NCBI GenBank assembly: GCA_934668765.1
Contig: CAKUOH010000001.1
Coordinates: 1 to 64,000 of the forward strand
Direction of reading: 5' to 3'
DNA from: an uncultured Helicobacteraceae bacterium
GTDB lineage: Bacteria > Campylobacterota > Campylobacteria > Campylobacterales > Helicobacteraceae
Length of the DNA stretch: 64,000 bases
This document shows, one piece after another, positions 27,517 through 37,770 of the stretch (position 1 is the stretch's first letter; each line of letters opens with the position of its first letter). A program made the translations under genes and the position numbers. The notes beneath the pieces are model-generated. The model did not search any database. It was not told the DNA's origin and saw only the letters and a list, made by a program, of their open reading frames with translations.

Positions 27517-30500
27517 TTAAAATAACTTTTTCTCATACTCATTTTTATATGCCAACTCACACGCGCTTAAAATATCGTTTAGATTCGCTCCGCGATTTTG
27601 CAAGGCATAAAAAGTCTTATCATCAAGCAAATGATAGCTCCATTTCGCGCCCATTCTATCGCTAGATTTTAGCGCGTTTATTTTCTCACAAAACGCCACT
27701 GCGCTATTGCGTTTATTTATCACATTTTCGTTGCTTATGTCTTTTTGCGCTTTGGTTTCGATTAAAAAGACGCTCTCCCCACTTTGTGCGATAAAATCAG
27801 GGCAATAACTAGCGATTAGTCCATCGGTGCGGATATAATGCAAATGCGCGAAATTATGATGATTTTCATTGATTTTGATAAATTTCTCTACCGCGCTATC
27901 TTTATCGCAAAATTCCATAAAGTCCTTTTCAAATCCGCCCTTATTGCTAGGATATGCAGTTTTTTCATAAATAGATTTTGTGATGTCAATGCAAAAATTC
28001 TCACGCATTTTTAGGCTAGCCACAGATGAAAAATATTCCTTTTGCACCACTGCTTCTTTTATGTCAATGCTGTTTTGGGATTGCACGATAAAGTGATTGA
28101 TTTCACGCAAAATATGTTGCGTGATATGCTCTTTGTGTAGCATTAAGATTTTCCAATCCTCCCCATTTAGCGGATTAAAAGATTCGCCAAATAAATCATT
28201 GCGGATAAATCTATCGATGATTCCTACCAAAGACGCGCTATGTAGCTGTATAAGAGGATAGGTTTTGCCACCTTGTGCGCGTTTGGTGGCATTTGTAGCA
28301 TTTGCGATTTTTACCAAAAAGTCATTATAGCTTTGTGCGCTAAAAAGTTTCATATCGACTTTGTATTCGCCAAAGCGCGTTTTTACCATTATTTCCTCGC
28401 TTTGAAATGTCTCTTTTGTGTAGTTTTTGAGTTTATCGCGCATTTGCGCCAAAGAGTAATTGCCAAATTTGCTAAAATTATACGCACTTGAATCTAGCGG
28501 TTTTAAGATTTCCTCCCTATCGCTTATTATAAGCGGGATATACATATCATATTTTGTAAAATCCGCCTTTAATCCCACTTCGATTATATCTCCCACCACA
28601 CTACCTTTTTCCTTGCCCAAAGTGTCATTTATCACAATTTCTTCATCTAAATCCTCATAAAATCTCTCAAATTCTGGGTGCTCTACAATGCTTAAAATAT
28701 CCAAATAATTGCTAGGCGGGAGTTTGTCAATCATCACGCGTTTTATATTATCCATTTTGATTTCGGTATAATCAGGGTTTCGCCACATTAGTCGCAATCC
28801 TCGCCCGATGACTTGCTCTAATAAAATGGGGGCTTGTGAGCTTCGTAATGGCACAATCACGCAAATATTATTCACATCAAAACCCTCTCGTAGCATTAGC
28901 ACAGAGATGATGACTTTTGGACTTTTGTGGCTATCAATATTAAATAAAATCTGCTTTACGCGCTTCCATTCCTCTGTGCTTATTTCGCCCTTTGCATTAG
29001 AGTCGATGCGCATTATTTCATCTTTGCTTAATCCCTTGTCGATGAAAAATTCCTCCACCAACGGCGATACACTCGTATCCTCGCAAATCACTAGCATTTT
29101 TGGGTGCTTGTGCGAATCTTCTCTCAAAAATGCGTCCTCCAAAATCTCTAACTTTGCCAATCCCGCATTTAACATTAGCCTTTGCCCATCGCTTAAATCA
29201 ATGACTTTTTTGCGCTCATCGCGCTTTGCCTTAAAGTCAATCGCTTCATTTTCTAGCGTGGCAAATTCTTTTCTTTTATCGATAGCAATGAGCTTGACTA
29301 GCCCACCGCGCACCGCTTCATATAATCCAAAATCACTAATAATATGCGGAAAATAATGCTTTTGGCGATTTTGCCCAGAACCCGTTACATTATAGGGCGT
29401 AGCTGAAAAATCAATTTGGATAAAATCCCTCCCCTTGCCTTTTGCAATAGCATTTAGCGATTTTTGCCACAGCACCTCATCGGCGAGATTTTCCCCTGCC
29501 TTTTTATTTTCGTGGATATGATGCGCTTCATCGTTAAATACGCAAATATTTTCGATTCCCGCTAGAAAGTCCAAAATATCGCCACGATTCGCATTATCTA
29601 GCGTTTCTAACGCATTGCCCTTGCTGATATTTGGCGTAAGCGGGAGCAAATCCGCCACAATCGCCTTTGGATTTTTAAGTGGTGAGATTTCATCGATTTG
29701 CTCTTTTTGCTCCATTAGCAAATGCCAATTTGTGATAGCGATAAAACCATCACTTTTGTGGCGTTTGCCAATTTCGTCTTTTTTGAGAGTGGCATTTGCG
29801 ATAAATGCTAGGACGCTTTCTTTGTATTTTTGTGGCAAAAATAGCTCACTATTTTTATAAATATCGCTTGTGTGAAAATCGCGCATTCCATTAGAATCTT
29901 CCTTGCCACAAAAGGAATCAACAAGCCGTTCATACACGATTAGCCCGGGAGCTACAAGCAAAAAGTTTTTGCTAAATTTTGGGATTACCCACCCCCTAGC
30001 CCCCTCCGCAAGGGAGGGGGAATGTGTGGAATTGCCACGCGCAAGGGGAGGGGAATGTGTGTGTGGCGAATCATTTTGTTCCCCCTCCCTTGCGTTAGGG
30101 TGGCGCAGGGGGTGGGTAGCTCCGTCATTGCGAGAATCTGCGACAGCGGATTCGTGGCAATCTATTTTATTTTTTTGGATTGCTTCGTTGTTTTCGCTAT
30201 CGCTTAAACTGCCTCGCAATGACGAATGATTCGCATTTAAATACTGCCAAATCAAAAGCGCATTAAGCACCCAAGTTTTGCCCGTGCCTGTCGCCATTTT
30301 TATGCAGTATTTTGGGTGGGCGTATTTTTTATCCCCTAGATTCTGCAAAAAGCGCGAATCTATCAAACTTAAATCCACCGCTTCATATAGCCCAAGCGTA
30401 GATTCCACGCCCAAAACTTCGTGCGCATAAATCGCATTTAAAATCGCTTGTCTTTGCCCAGCGTGAAAATTTATGCCACGATTTTGACAAAAGCTATCCT

Positions 30501-30648
30501 CAAACCAAAATCTTAGCAAATCCGCGCTCACAGGACTTACCTTGCTTAGTATTTTGCCACTATCCCACGCGCTATTTACAATCACGCTAAATTTCTTTGC
30601 AAATTCTAGCGGTATTTCTTTTGTGCCTATATTTTTTGGATTTGGCAT
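27517..30648 (-). CDS. res: Type III restriction endonuclease subunit, with in-frame repeat insertion
   Basis: 1043 residues. Superfamily 2 helicase core: Walker A MATGTGKT (118-125), DEAH-type box FNDEAHH, later motif VISVLMLREGFDVNNI and QVIGRGLRL; C-terminal nuclease motif PD (950-951) ... ETK (964-966) in LIETKAQ. With Mod it forms a complex that cuts DNA after ATP-driven communication between two unmodified sites. Residues about 142-224, between the Walker A region and SKNFLLVAPGL, are Arg/His/Pro/Ser-rich low complexity and correspond exactly to one family-A plus one family-B repeat (29987-30224) read through in frame. Without it the protein would be about 960 residues, close to family size. 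It may still be active if the loop is tolerated. Confidence 0.93.
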   Translation of the reverse strand: MPNPKNIGTKEIPLEFAKKFSVIVNSAWDSGKILSKVSPVSADLLRFWFEDSFCQNRGINFHAGQRQAILNAIYAHEVLGVESTLGLYEAVDLSLIDSRFLQNLGDKKYAHPKYCIKMATGTGKTWVLNALLIWQYLNANHSSLRGSLSDSENNEAIQKNKIDCHESAVADSRNDGATHPLRHPNAREGEQNDSPHTHSPPLARGNSTHSPSLAEGARGWVIPKFSKNFLLVAPGLIVYERLVDSFCGKEDSNGMRDFHTSDIYKNSELFLPQKYKESVLAFIANATLKKDEIGKRHKSDGFIAITNWHLLMEQKEQIDEISPLKNPKAIVADLLPLTPNISKGNALETLDNANRGDILDFLAGIENICVFNDEAHHIHENKKAGENLADEVLWQKSLNAIAKGKGRDFIQIDFSATPYNVTGSGQNRQKHYFPHIISDFGLYEAVRGGLVKLIAIDKRKEFATLENEAIDFKAKRDERKKVIDLSDGQRLMLNAGLAKLEILEDAFLREDSHKHPKMLVICEDTSVSPLVEEFFIDKGLSKDEIMRIDSNAKGEISTEEWKRVKQILFNIDSHKSPKVIISVLMLREGFDVNNICVIVPLRSSQAPILLEQVIGRGLRLMWRNPDYTEIKMDNIKRVMIDKLPPSNYLDILSIVEHPEFERFYEDLDEEIVINDTLGKEKGSVVGDIIEVGLKADFTKYDMYIPLIISDREEILKPLDSSAYNFSKFGNYSLAQMRDKLKNYTKETFQSEEIMVKTRFGEYKVDMKLFSAQSYNDFLVKIANATNATKRAQGGKTYPLIQLHSASLVGIIDRFIRNDLFGESFNPLNGEDWKILMLHKEHITQHILREINHFIVQSQNSIDIKEAVVQKEYFSSVASLKMRENFCIDITKSIYEKTAYPSNKGGFEKDFMEFCDKDSAVEKFIKINENHHNFAHLHYIRTDGLIASYCPDFIAQSGESVFLIETKAQKDISNENVINKRNSAVAFCEKINALKSSDRMGAKWSYHLLDDKTFYALQNRGANLNDILSACELAYKNEYEKKLF
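29987..30118. repeat. Family-A repeat, copy A2, inside res
   Basis: ACCCACCCCCTAGCCCCC at the left end is mirrored by GCAGGGGGTGGGT at the right end, each with an internal CCCTCC...GGAGGG hairpin. It is translated as part of res. Confidence 0.8.
30123..30224. repeat. Family-B repeat with 12-base inverted ends, inside res
   Basis: CGTCATTGCGAG (30123-30134) and CTCGCAATGACG (30213-30224) are perfect 12-base terminal inverted repeats of a 102-base element containing GGATTCGTGGCAATC and GGATTGCTTCG. It lies four bases from copy A2 and is also in frame with res. This is the best-preserved family-B copy. Confidence 0.8.
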
Positions 30649-30680
30649 TTTTACCCCTTAAATTTTTAAATTTCTCACGC

Positions 30681-30800
30681 TGTCATTGCGAGAATCGCAT
30701 AGCGATTCGTGGCAATCTACATTTTTACCCACCCCCTTAATCCCCCTCCGCAAGGGAGGGGGAATCAAATGTAATCCCATCCCCTTGGGCTTGGGGTGGG
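30681..30800. repeat. Family-B plus family-A composite between mod and res
   Basis: GTCATTGCGAGAATCGCA (30684 on) with AGCGATTCGTGGCAATC is a short family-B copy; directly after it TACCCACCCCCTTAATCCC starts a family-A copy ending in CTTGGGGTGGGGT. The pair fills the 177-base mod-res spacer. Confidence 0.75.
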
Positions 30801-30825
30801 GTATAATTACTAAATTCACAAAAAT

Positions 30826-32754
30826 CTACCTTTGATTCACACTTTGAATCACCATTGATTCAAACCCAAAGACATCTACGGCTTTGACACAGATTTTTCG
30901 CGAATCTAGCTTTGGCACGATTAAAGTAGCCTTTGTCTCAATCTTTAAATCCTTACCACGATAAGCTTGCCACCTGCTAAAAAACCGCTCCCCATCATAG
31001 TCAAAATCCACACTCCAATACTCTATCAAATCCAGCGGATTATTCGCCACGCATTCACTTAAAAGGGCTTGATTTTTCTCATCTAGCGGGAGTGCGTCAG
31101 GGGATAACAAGCAGTAATTTTCTAGCTCAATTTCTAGCTTTTGATTAGATTGCCCACTTGATTCGATATGTATGCTTTTTAGGCTTAAATATTGCAAAGA
31201 GCTAAAACGAATCGCATTGCTTTTGATAAGTTTTTCATAATCTGCGTTTGATTTTAGTTTGCTTAGCAAGTCTGGCGGGATTACTAGCACTTCAAGTTTG
31301 CTTTTGTCATAGCTTTTTAAAATCTCTACGATATTTACGACAAAGTTCCACCCAAGCACGATTATTTTGTCAAATCCACCAAGTGTGGTTGTGCGGAGTT
31401 CATTTGCGCGCCTTATTGTCGCTTCGCCTGTGAGTTTATTTGGGCTATCGACAAGCACTAAAACATTTTTGCCACCATCGCGCTTTGTGCCTAGATTGCC
31501 ATTTGGATTGTCAGATTCAAGCGGTTTTGCTCCATAAAGATAAAGCACCACCTTTGCTAAATCACCTATGCGCTTAAATTCCTTGCTACTTGCTAAAATC
31601 TCTTTTTGATAATCCCCTATGGCGTGGTATAAAAAGGGGTTAGCGGGGATTTCTATCAGCCTTTTTCGCATTATCATACAGCTTGGCTTGCCAAAGTCGC
31701 TTCCTATCCACCTACGCCCAAGCTTTTCAGCCACAGCAAGTGTAGTGCCGCTGCCTGCGAAAAAGTCCGCTACGATTGATTCGGATTCGGAGGCAATTTC
31801 TATCAAAGCCCTTAATAATCCTTCGGGCTTTTGTGTCGAATATCCTACTCTTTCACTTGATAGATTTAAAACAGGGCGCATATTATATTGCTCAATTTTG
31901 TCTCCATTTACAATATAAGGCGCACCTTCAAATACATCTCTTAAAATCGTATCTACATAAAATCTGCCTTGTTCGTCTTTCTTTGAATCCATAAAAGGCT
32001 TATCCAAATATTGCCTTTCCGTTTTATTATTAACACTAAAATTATCAATGTTTTTTGCGTAAAATAAAATTGTATCGTGTTTTCTCGGCAAAGAACCTTT
32101 TTGAGATGCACCGCCACTTCTATAACTCCACACAATTTCATTAACAAAATTCTCTTTCCCAAAAATCTTATCCATTAGAATCTTCACATAATGCCCGATA
32201 TGCCAATCCAAATGCACATATATGCTCCCGCGCTCACTTAAAAGCTCTCGCATAAGTGCGATTCGCGGATAAATCATACGCAGATAGCTTATCGTCCCAT
32301 CGCGCCAAGTATCGCTATATGCAAATTGCTCCAAAACATTTGGCTTTTGCTCTATGTCGCTATTTGGAAGCGTGATTTTGGTGCGATAATCCGCCTTGCT
32401 ATCATAAGGCGGGTCAATGTAGATTAAGTCAATCTTGCCCCGCATAGATTCTAGCCCACTATCTTTATCCCCTAGCAAAAGCCCTTGCATTACTAGCAAA
32501 TTATCGCCGTAAATTAAGCGGTTGTGCCATTGCTTTGCGTTGTATTCTTGGCGTCCTGTGGTGTTTTCTATGCCACGCTCGACTTTTGGGAGGACAAATT
32601 CGTTTGTTTGAAGCGTGATTTTGGATTCGCTTTGAATGCGCTCTAAGATTTTTGCGACTTCTCTATGTCCATCTTTGACAATAAGGGGCAATTCCTCGAT
32701 AAGCTCTAATTTGGATTTGGGCTGATTTGCATTTTGATTCGTGTTTGGTGGCAT
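30826..32754 (-). CDS. mod: Type III DNA methyltransferase (N6-adenine, beta class)
   Basis: 642 residues. Catalytic motif DPPY (114-117, in LIYIDPPYDSK) precedes the AdoMet-binding motif FAGSGTT (332-338), the beta-class order of type III Mod proteins. The segment between them (about 130-320), including SYRSGGASQKG and the STQKPEGLL motif, probably contains the target-recognition part; the 300-residue C-terminal part holds the Res/dimer-contact region. AAAGGA precedes the ATG. I looked for the tandem repeats or G-tracts that make many Helicobacter and Haemophilus mod genes phase variable and saw none. res follows after 177 bases of repeats. Confidence 0.93.
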   Translation of the reverse strand: MPPNTNQNANQPKSKLELIEELPLIVKDGHREVAKILERIQSESKITLQTNEFVLPKVERGIENTTGRQEYNAKQWHNRLIYGDNLLVMQGLLLGDKDSGLESMRGKIDLIYIDPPYDSKADYRTKITLPNSDIEQKPNVLEQFAYSDTWRDGTISYLRMIYPRIALMRELLSERGSIYVHLDWHIGHYVKILMDKIFGKENFVNEIVWSYRSGGASQKGSLPRKHDTILFYAKNIDNFSVNNKTERQYLDKPFMDSKKDEQGRFYVDTILRDVFEGAPYIVNGDKIEQYNMRPVLNLSSERVGYSTQKPEGLLRALIEIASESESIVADFFAGSGTTLAVAEKLGRRWIGSDFGKPSCMIMRKRLIEIPANPFLYHAIGDYQKEILASSKEFKRIGDLAKVVLYLYGAKPLESDNPNGNLGTKRDGGKNVLVLVDSPNKLTGEATIRRANELRTTTLGGFDKIIVLGWNFVVNIVEILKSYDKSKLEVLVIPPDLLSKLKSNADYEKLIKSNAIRFSSLQYLSLKSIHIESSGQSNQKLEIELENYCLLSPDALPLDEKNQALLSECVANNPLDLIEYWSVDFDYDGERFFSRWQAYRGKDLKIETKATLIVPKLDSRKICVKAVDVFGFESMVIQSVNQR

Positions 32755-32820
32755 TACGAAAGTCCTTTTTTAAAAAATAAATTTGTGATATTAGCAAAAA
32801 TTTGCTTATAAGATTCGTAT

Positions 32821-32872
32821 GTCGTCATTGCAAGGAAGTTTGAGCGAAGCGAAAACTAACGAAGCAATCCAC
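32821..32872. repeat. Family-B repeat upstream of mod
   Basis: CGTCATTGCAAGGAAGTTTG, AGCGAAGCGAA and CGAAGCAATCCAC is the GTCATTGCGAG...GAAGCAATCC form of family B. The 453-base gap between mod and htrA holds this, a second copy, and a long inverted repeat; no gene is seen there. Confidence 0.6.
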
Positions 32873-32996
32873 TAATGCAAATCTTAAATCAAATGCAAAT
32901 CTCTCACTTTAAGCGAATCAAATGTTAGTTTCTAAAATTATTTATTGATTCGCTTTTGGGTTATTGATTTTATTTGCATTTTAGATTCGCGTGTTT

Positions 32997-33036
32997 TGGA
33001 TTGCCACGACTTGCATTCGCAAGTCTCGCAATAACG
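32997..33036. repeat. Family-B repeat, opposite orientation
   Basis: TGGATTGCCACGACTTGC and CTCGCAATAACG are the family-B words; the centre ACTTGCATTCGCAAGT is a small palindrome. Confidence 0.6.
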
Positions 33037-33101
33037 AAATATTAAAGTTGATTCGTGCAACGAATCACAATCGAAGTAGTTGCGGTGGAGGTTTTGTGGT
33101 T

Positions 33102-33162
33102 TTTGGCAAATTTCGGGCGTGAGACTAGACTAATGGTCTGCGAACGCCCGAAATTTGCCAAA
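33102..33162. repeat. Perfect 19-bp inverted repeat downstream of htrA
   Basis: Left arm TTTGGCAAATTTCGGGCGT (33102-33120) is the exact reverse complement of the right arm (33144-33162), with a 23-base loop that itself contains AGAC...GTCT. No T-run follows on either strand. It is 46 bases beyond the htrA stop, so it may end or stabilise the htrA transcript. Confidence 0.75.
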
Positions 33163-33207
33163 TCTGCAAAAGATGCACCCAAATACAAATTGCCCCAAAA
33201 AGCGACT

Positions 33208-34641
33208 TTATTTCAAAATTATCGTATTTAGCCCACCGCTTTGTAGCACCAAAATGCGCTTTGTTTTGCCATTATACTTTTTCATCGCACTATTAAAGTC
33301 ATTTACATTATTTATCTTTACATCTTCAATCTGCGTGATTATGTCGCCACTCTCAAATCCAGCCCTTGCAGCCGCGCTAGATTCGGCTACTTCGCTCACA
33401 ATCACGCCATTAAAATCGCTTGGGATTTGGTATCTTTGGCGCATTTGTCTATCGATATTTTCTACTACAAGTCCGCTATTTTTGGCGTTTTTCGCGCCCT
33501 TATCGCCACTTTGCGCTTGTGCTATTTCGCTTTTTTCGCTAGATTTATCTAACTTTACTTTTGTTTTATACTCTTTTTTATCGCGGATATAGCGCACTTC
33601 TACGACTTCATTTGGCGGAAAAGAACCTATGGTATTTTTTAGCTCACTCGCGCTATTTATGGGTTTGCCATTTACCGCGATGATTAAATCCCATACTTTT
33701 AGCCCTGCCTTTGCCGCAGCTGAACTTTTATCCACGCTTACCAAAACCGCGCCACTTTTGCCATCATAGAGATTTGAGAGATTATCGGTAATATCTTGAA
33801 TCCCAACGCCCAAAAATCCGCGCTCAATGCTACCCTTTTCAATTAGCGTCTTTGTGATTTTTTTTACCATATCGCTAGGAATCGCAAATCCTATGCCGTG
33901 ATTGCCCCCTGTGCGTGAAAGAATCGCTGTATTGATACCGATTAGCGCACCACGCGAATCAATGAGCGCACCACCTGAATTGCCCGGATTTATGGAGGCG
34001 TCTGTTTGGATAAAGTTTTCATAATCATTTATGCCCATATTTGTTTTATCAAGTGCGGAGATTATGCCTTGTGTAACGGATTCACCTACGCCAAAAGGAT
34101 TGCCTATGGCAAAGACGACATCGCCTACCATTAGTTCATTGCTATTGCCGATTTTTGCATAAGGCAGGTTATTTTGCGCGATTTTTATTACCGCTAAATC
34201 GCTTCTAGGGTCTTTGCCGATAATTTTTGCTTCGTATTCTTTTTTTGGGCTATTTGGCAAACTTACCAAAATCTTATCTGCGCCATCAATTACATGATTA
34301 TTTGTAACGATATAGCCATCTTTTGAGATAATCACACCACTGCCAAGACTGCGCTCTACCCTATCCTTTGGCATATTGCGATAAATATCGCCAAAAAACT
34401 GCTGAAAAAACGGGTCGCTAAACATCGGGTGATTTAGGACATTGTTGCTGACTTTTTTTTGCGTGGAGATATTTACCACGCTTTTTTTTACTCCGCTAAT
34501 GGCGTCATTGTAAGAGTGGATTATGCCATTATTGCCACTTGGATTTTGCCTTTTTGTAGCACTTGGCATTTCCTCGAAAGTAAATGTAAATGCGCTCATC
34601 ACAAGGCTAAAAAGTGCGAAAATTATGGTTAAGATTTTCAT
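33208..34641 (-). CDS. htrA: Periplasmic serine protease/chaperone HtrA (DegP-type)
   Basis: 477 residues. Signal peptide MKILTIIFALFSLVMSAF, then a trypsin-like domain with His in YIVTNNHVIDGAD, Asp in DPRSDLAVIKI and Ser in INPGNSGGAL, followed by two PDZ domains (GFLGVGIQDIT region and the one ending GDIITQIEDVKINN). It degrades misfolded envelope proteins; in H. pylori secreted HtrA cuts E-cadherin. The start at 34641 was chosen since AAGGA is seven bases upstream; a longer frame starts 36 bases earlier without a site. Length matches H. pylori HtrA. Confidence 0.96.
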   Translation of the reverse strand: MKILTIIFALFSLVMSAFTFTFEEMPSATKRQNPSGNNGIIHSYNDAISGVKKSVVNISTQKKVSNNVLNHPMFSDPFFQQFFGDIYRNMPKDRVERSLGSGVIISKDGYIVTNNHVIDGADKILVSLPNSPKKEYEAKIIGKDPRSDLAVIKIAQNNLPYAKIGNSNELMVGDVVFAIGNPFGVGESVTQGIISALDKTNMGINDYENFIQTDASINPGNSGGALIDSRGALIGINTAILSRTGGNHGIGFAIPSDMVKKITKTLIEKGSIERGFLGVGIQDITDNLSNLYDGKSGAVLVSVDKSSAAAKAGLKVWDLIIAVNGKPINSASELKNTIGSFPPNEVVEVRYIRDKKEYKTKVKLDKSSEKSEIAQAQSGDKGAKNAKNSGLVVENIDRQMRQRYQIPSDFNGVIVSEVAESSAAARAGFESGDIITQIEDVKINNVNDFNSAMKKYNGKTKRILVLQSGGLNTIILK

Positions 34642-34676
34642 TTGAGATTCCTTAAAAATGATATTAAAATCCCGCA

Positions 34677-34682
34677 ATTATA
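34677..34682 (-). promoter_or_regulatory. htrA -10 box
   Basis: On the minus strand CGTATATAATTGCGGG carries TATAAT 36 bases before the htrA start. Confidence 0.5.
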
Positions 34683-34771
34683 TACGAATCTAATTAAATT
34701 TGCACCACAAATTTACACATTTTTTCTTAACAAATTGGACGATTTGCCGTCATTTATGGACGCGAATCTTT

Positions 34772-34802
34772 GGGATTTATCTTTGAATTACGCGAATCTA
34801 GC
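34772..34802. repeat. 31-base dispersed repeat, copy 2
   Basis: Same word as at 12046-12076 with one mismatch (AATTACGCG for AATCACGCG). It lies in the divergent spacer between htrA and the TM2 gene. Confidence 0.7.
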
Positions 34803-34906
34803 AAAAGTCAAAGGCGAATCTAAGTAAGTTTCACGCAAATTTCACAAATATTTCACAATCATCTTATTAAAATTGTGCACTTAAATTTAAAACAAGGAGC
34901 GAAACA

Positions 34907-35371
34907 ATGCAAGGTAAGATTTTAAATTTGCTACTTTTATGGAGCGGTAAAATACCACAAAATAGCGATGAAAAGCTCAAATCCAAGCTAGAAAAGATAG
35001 ATGCAGAAAGCGTGAGCGCACTAGAGAAATTGCCACTAAAAAATCCTAATATCGCGATAATTTTATGTATATTTTTAGGTGCGTTTGGCGCGGAGGATTT
35101 CTATCGCAATCGCCACAAAATAGGCACTTTTAAGCTAATCTTTACGGCTATTATTTGGAGCATTTTATGCGTGTGGTTTGTGATGGTTGAAGAGCTAGAT
35201 TATCCGCTATATGCAAAAGATTTGATACTAGGCATAGCGATATTTGCGCTGTGGGCGATTGCTGTAATCATTTGGGTGGCGATAAATCTGCTAAAAGTAA
35301 GCGATAGCGTGAAAAATGACAATTTAGAATCTATTGAAAAATACTTGGCAATAGCAACGCGAATCTTATAA
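34907..35371 (+). CDS. TM2-domain membrane protein
   Basis: 154 residues. After a helical amphipathic N-terminus (residues 1-45), two membrane helices are joined by a short loop: IAIILCIFLGAFGAEDFYRNRHKIGTF is cut by the conserved G-x-FGAxDFY-type TM2 motif, and a third hydrophobic stretch follows (LILGIAIFALWAIAVIIWVA). Function of TM2 proteins in bacteria is unknown. AAGGAG precedes the ATG. Between htrA (divergent) and purA. Confidence 0.75.
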   Translation: MQGKILNLLLLWSGKIPQNSDEKLKSKLEKIDAESVSALEKLPLKNPNIAIILCIFLGAFGAEDFYRNRHKIGTFKLIFTAIIWSILCVWFVMVEELDYPLYAKDLILGIAIFALWAIAVIIWVAINLLKVSDSVKNDNLESIEKYLAIATRIL

Positions 35372-35380
35372 AATTTTAAG

Positions 35381-35386
35381 TATAAT
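35381..35386 (+). promoter_or_regulatory. purA -10 box
   Basis: TTTTAAGTATAATACG holds a perfect TATAAT 41 bases before the purA ATG, overlapping the spacer after the TM2 gene. Confidence 0.55.
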
Positions 35387-35418
35387 ACGCCTTTATTTCA
35401 CAAAATACGATTTTTTAA

Positions 35419-36672
<1,254 letters not shown>

Positions 36673-36773
36673 ATTCAAGTGCGAGTGTGCGATAGGATTG
36701 CAAATCGTGGCGAATTTGAATCTTAATAAAATTTTAGTGGCGATAGCAAGAATCTTAATGCAAGGAATGTAAG

Positions 36774-37205
36774 TTGAAAACGCGATTTAGCCCGATTCTA
36801 AAGCTAAAACTTAGCGAGGTAAATAAAATCGAGTTAGAGATAAAGGAAGTTGGCAATCTCATTTTTGCCAAAAAGCAAGAGATTGAGGCACTACATAAGC
36901 ATATAAGCGAATTTACCCCGCCAGACGCTAAAGAATACCGCAAATTCCTAGCGTTCCGTGAGATGATTAGCAATCTGCGCGAGAAAATCAAAGAGGAAAA
37001 TAGCTTTTTAGCAATGCTTGAATCGCGCAAGATTGACACGATAAAGCGATATGACAAGGCAAAAATCGAGTATGAAAAGATAAATTATCTGCATTTAAAG
37101 GAAGCGCAGGACTTGCTAAAAAAGGCGCAAAGGCGCGAATCTTTGGAACAAGATGAACTTGCTTCTATAAAATATATCGCGCAAAAAAGGGCGCAAGAGG
37201 TGTAA
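36774..37205 (+). CDS. FliJ-like flagellar export protein (HP0256-like)
   Basis: 143 residues, almost entirely helical and charged, with long heptad runs (EIEALHKHISEF; REKIKEENSFLAMLESRK; DLLKKAQRRESLEQDEL), the coiled-coil layout of FliJ, the cytoplasmic chaperone-escort that links the FliI ATPase to the export gate. Start is TTG (36774) with AAGGA seven bases before it. In H. pylori the gene directly after purA (HP0256) was described as a FliJ homologue affecting motility; position and structure agree. The next gene starts one base after its stop. Confidence 0.75.
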   Translation: MKTRFSPILKLKLSEVNKIELEIKEVGNLIFAKKQEIEALHKHISEFTPPDAKEYRKFLAFREMISNLREKIKEENSFLAMLESRKIDTIKRYDKAKIEYEKINYLHLKEAQDLLKKAQRRESLEQDELASIKYIAQKRAQEV

Positions 37206-37206
37206 A

Positions 37207-37734
37207 ATGAGAGCGTTTGTGATGGCATTTATTTGCGTGGCGTGTGTGGTTTGCGTGAATGGCGAGGTGCTAAACTGCGAGAGCGTCTTTGAATTACGCA
37301 AGGCAGAGCTACAAAAAGAGCTAGATAAAATCGCCGAGCAGCGCAAGATGATGAATGTCTTAAATGATGAGCAACGGCGATTAAATGACAAAAAATTAGA
37401 GCAGTTAAAATTGCAGGAAGCCCGTGTGCAAGGGCTAATCGATGAGGCAAAATCACGCGAAAATAATATCAAAAATCTAATAAAACAAAATGAGGAATTG
37501 CTCGCCCAAATTGACGCAAAAAAAAGCCAAAAGATTTCGCAAACCTACGCAAAGATGAAGGATTCAAAGGCTAGTGCGATAATAGAGGAATTGCCACTAA
37601 ATGAAGCGGCAGAGATTTTGTTTGCGATGGATTCAAAAGATATTGGCAAGATTTTTGCCAAAATGGACGCACAAAAAGCTGCTAAACTAACCGAAATGCT
37701 AAAAAAAGGTCCGCCATTTGTGGTGGAGGATTGA
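37207..37734 (+). CDS. MotE-like / MgtE-N-like periplasmic coiled-coil protein (HP0257-like)
   Basis: 175 residues. N-terminal signal peptide (MRAFVMAFICVACVVCVNG), then a coiled coil from about 25 to 105 (KELDKIAEQRKMMNVLNDEQ and following), then a compact helical domain (ASAIIEELPLNEAAEILFAM, DIGKIFAKMDAQKAAKLTEM) like the MgtE intracellular N domain. This layout is that of MotE, a periplasmic partner that stabilises MotB/PflB-type stator proteins in related bacteria. It is translationally joined to the FliJ-like gene (1-base gap). Function by homology of layout, not proven. Confidence 0.68.
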   Translation: MRAFVMAFICVACVVCVNGEVLNCESVFELRKAELQKELDKIAEQRKMMNVLNDEQRRLNDKKLEQLKLQEARVQGLIDEAKSRENNIKNLIKQNEELLAQIDAKKSQKISQTYAKMKDSKASAIIEELPLNEAAEILFAMDSKDIGKIFAKMDAQKAAKLTEMLKKGPPFVVED

Positions 37735-37770
37735 GCGGGAGATTAGAATCTTTGAAGCAAGGCAGGAAAT

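Noticed and set aside
29987..30224. CRISPR-like repeat array
   Set aside because: The repeated units are palindromic elements far apart in the genome, not regularly spaced copies with spacers.
29903..30229. 108-codon plus-strand frame within res
   Set aside because: Opposite strand of the repeat insertion; no start signal.
30826..32754. Phase-variable mod
   Set aside because: No tandem repeats or long homopolymer were found in the gene or its 5' end.
34448..34500. T8/T8 runs in htrA as phase-variation tracts
   Set aside because: A/T runs of eight are common in this AT-rich DNA and encode Lys-Lys; only G/C runs of 9-10 were treated as switches.
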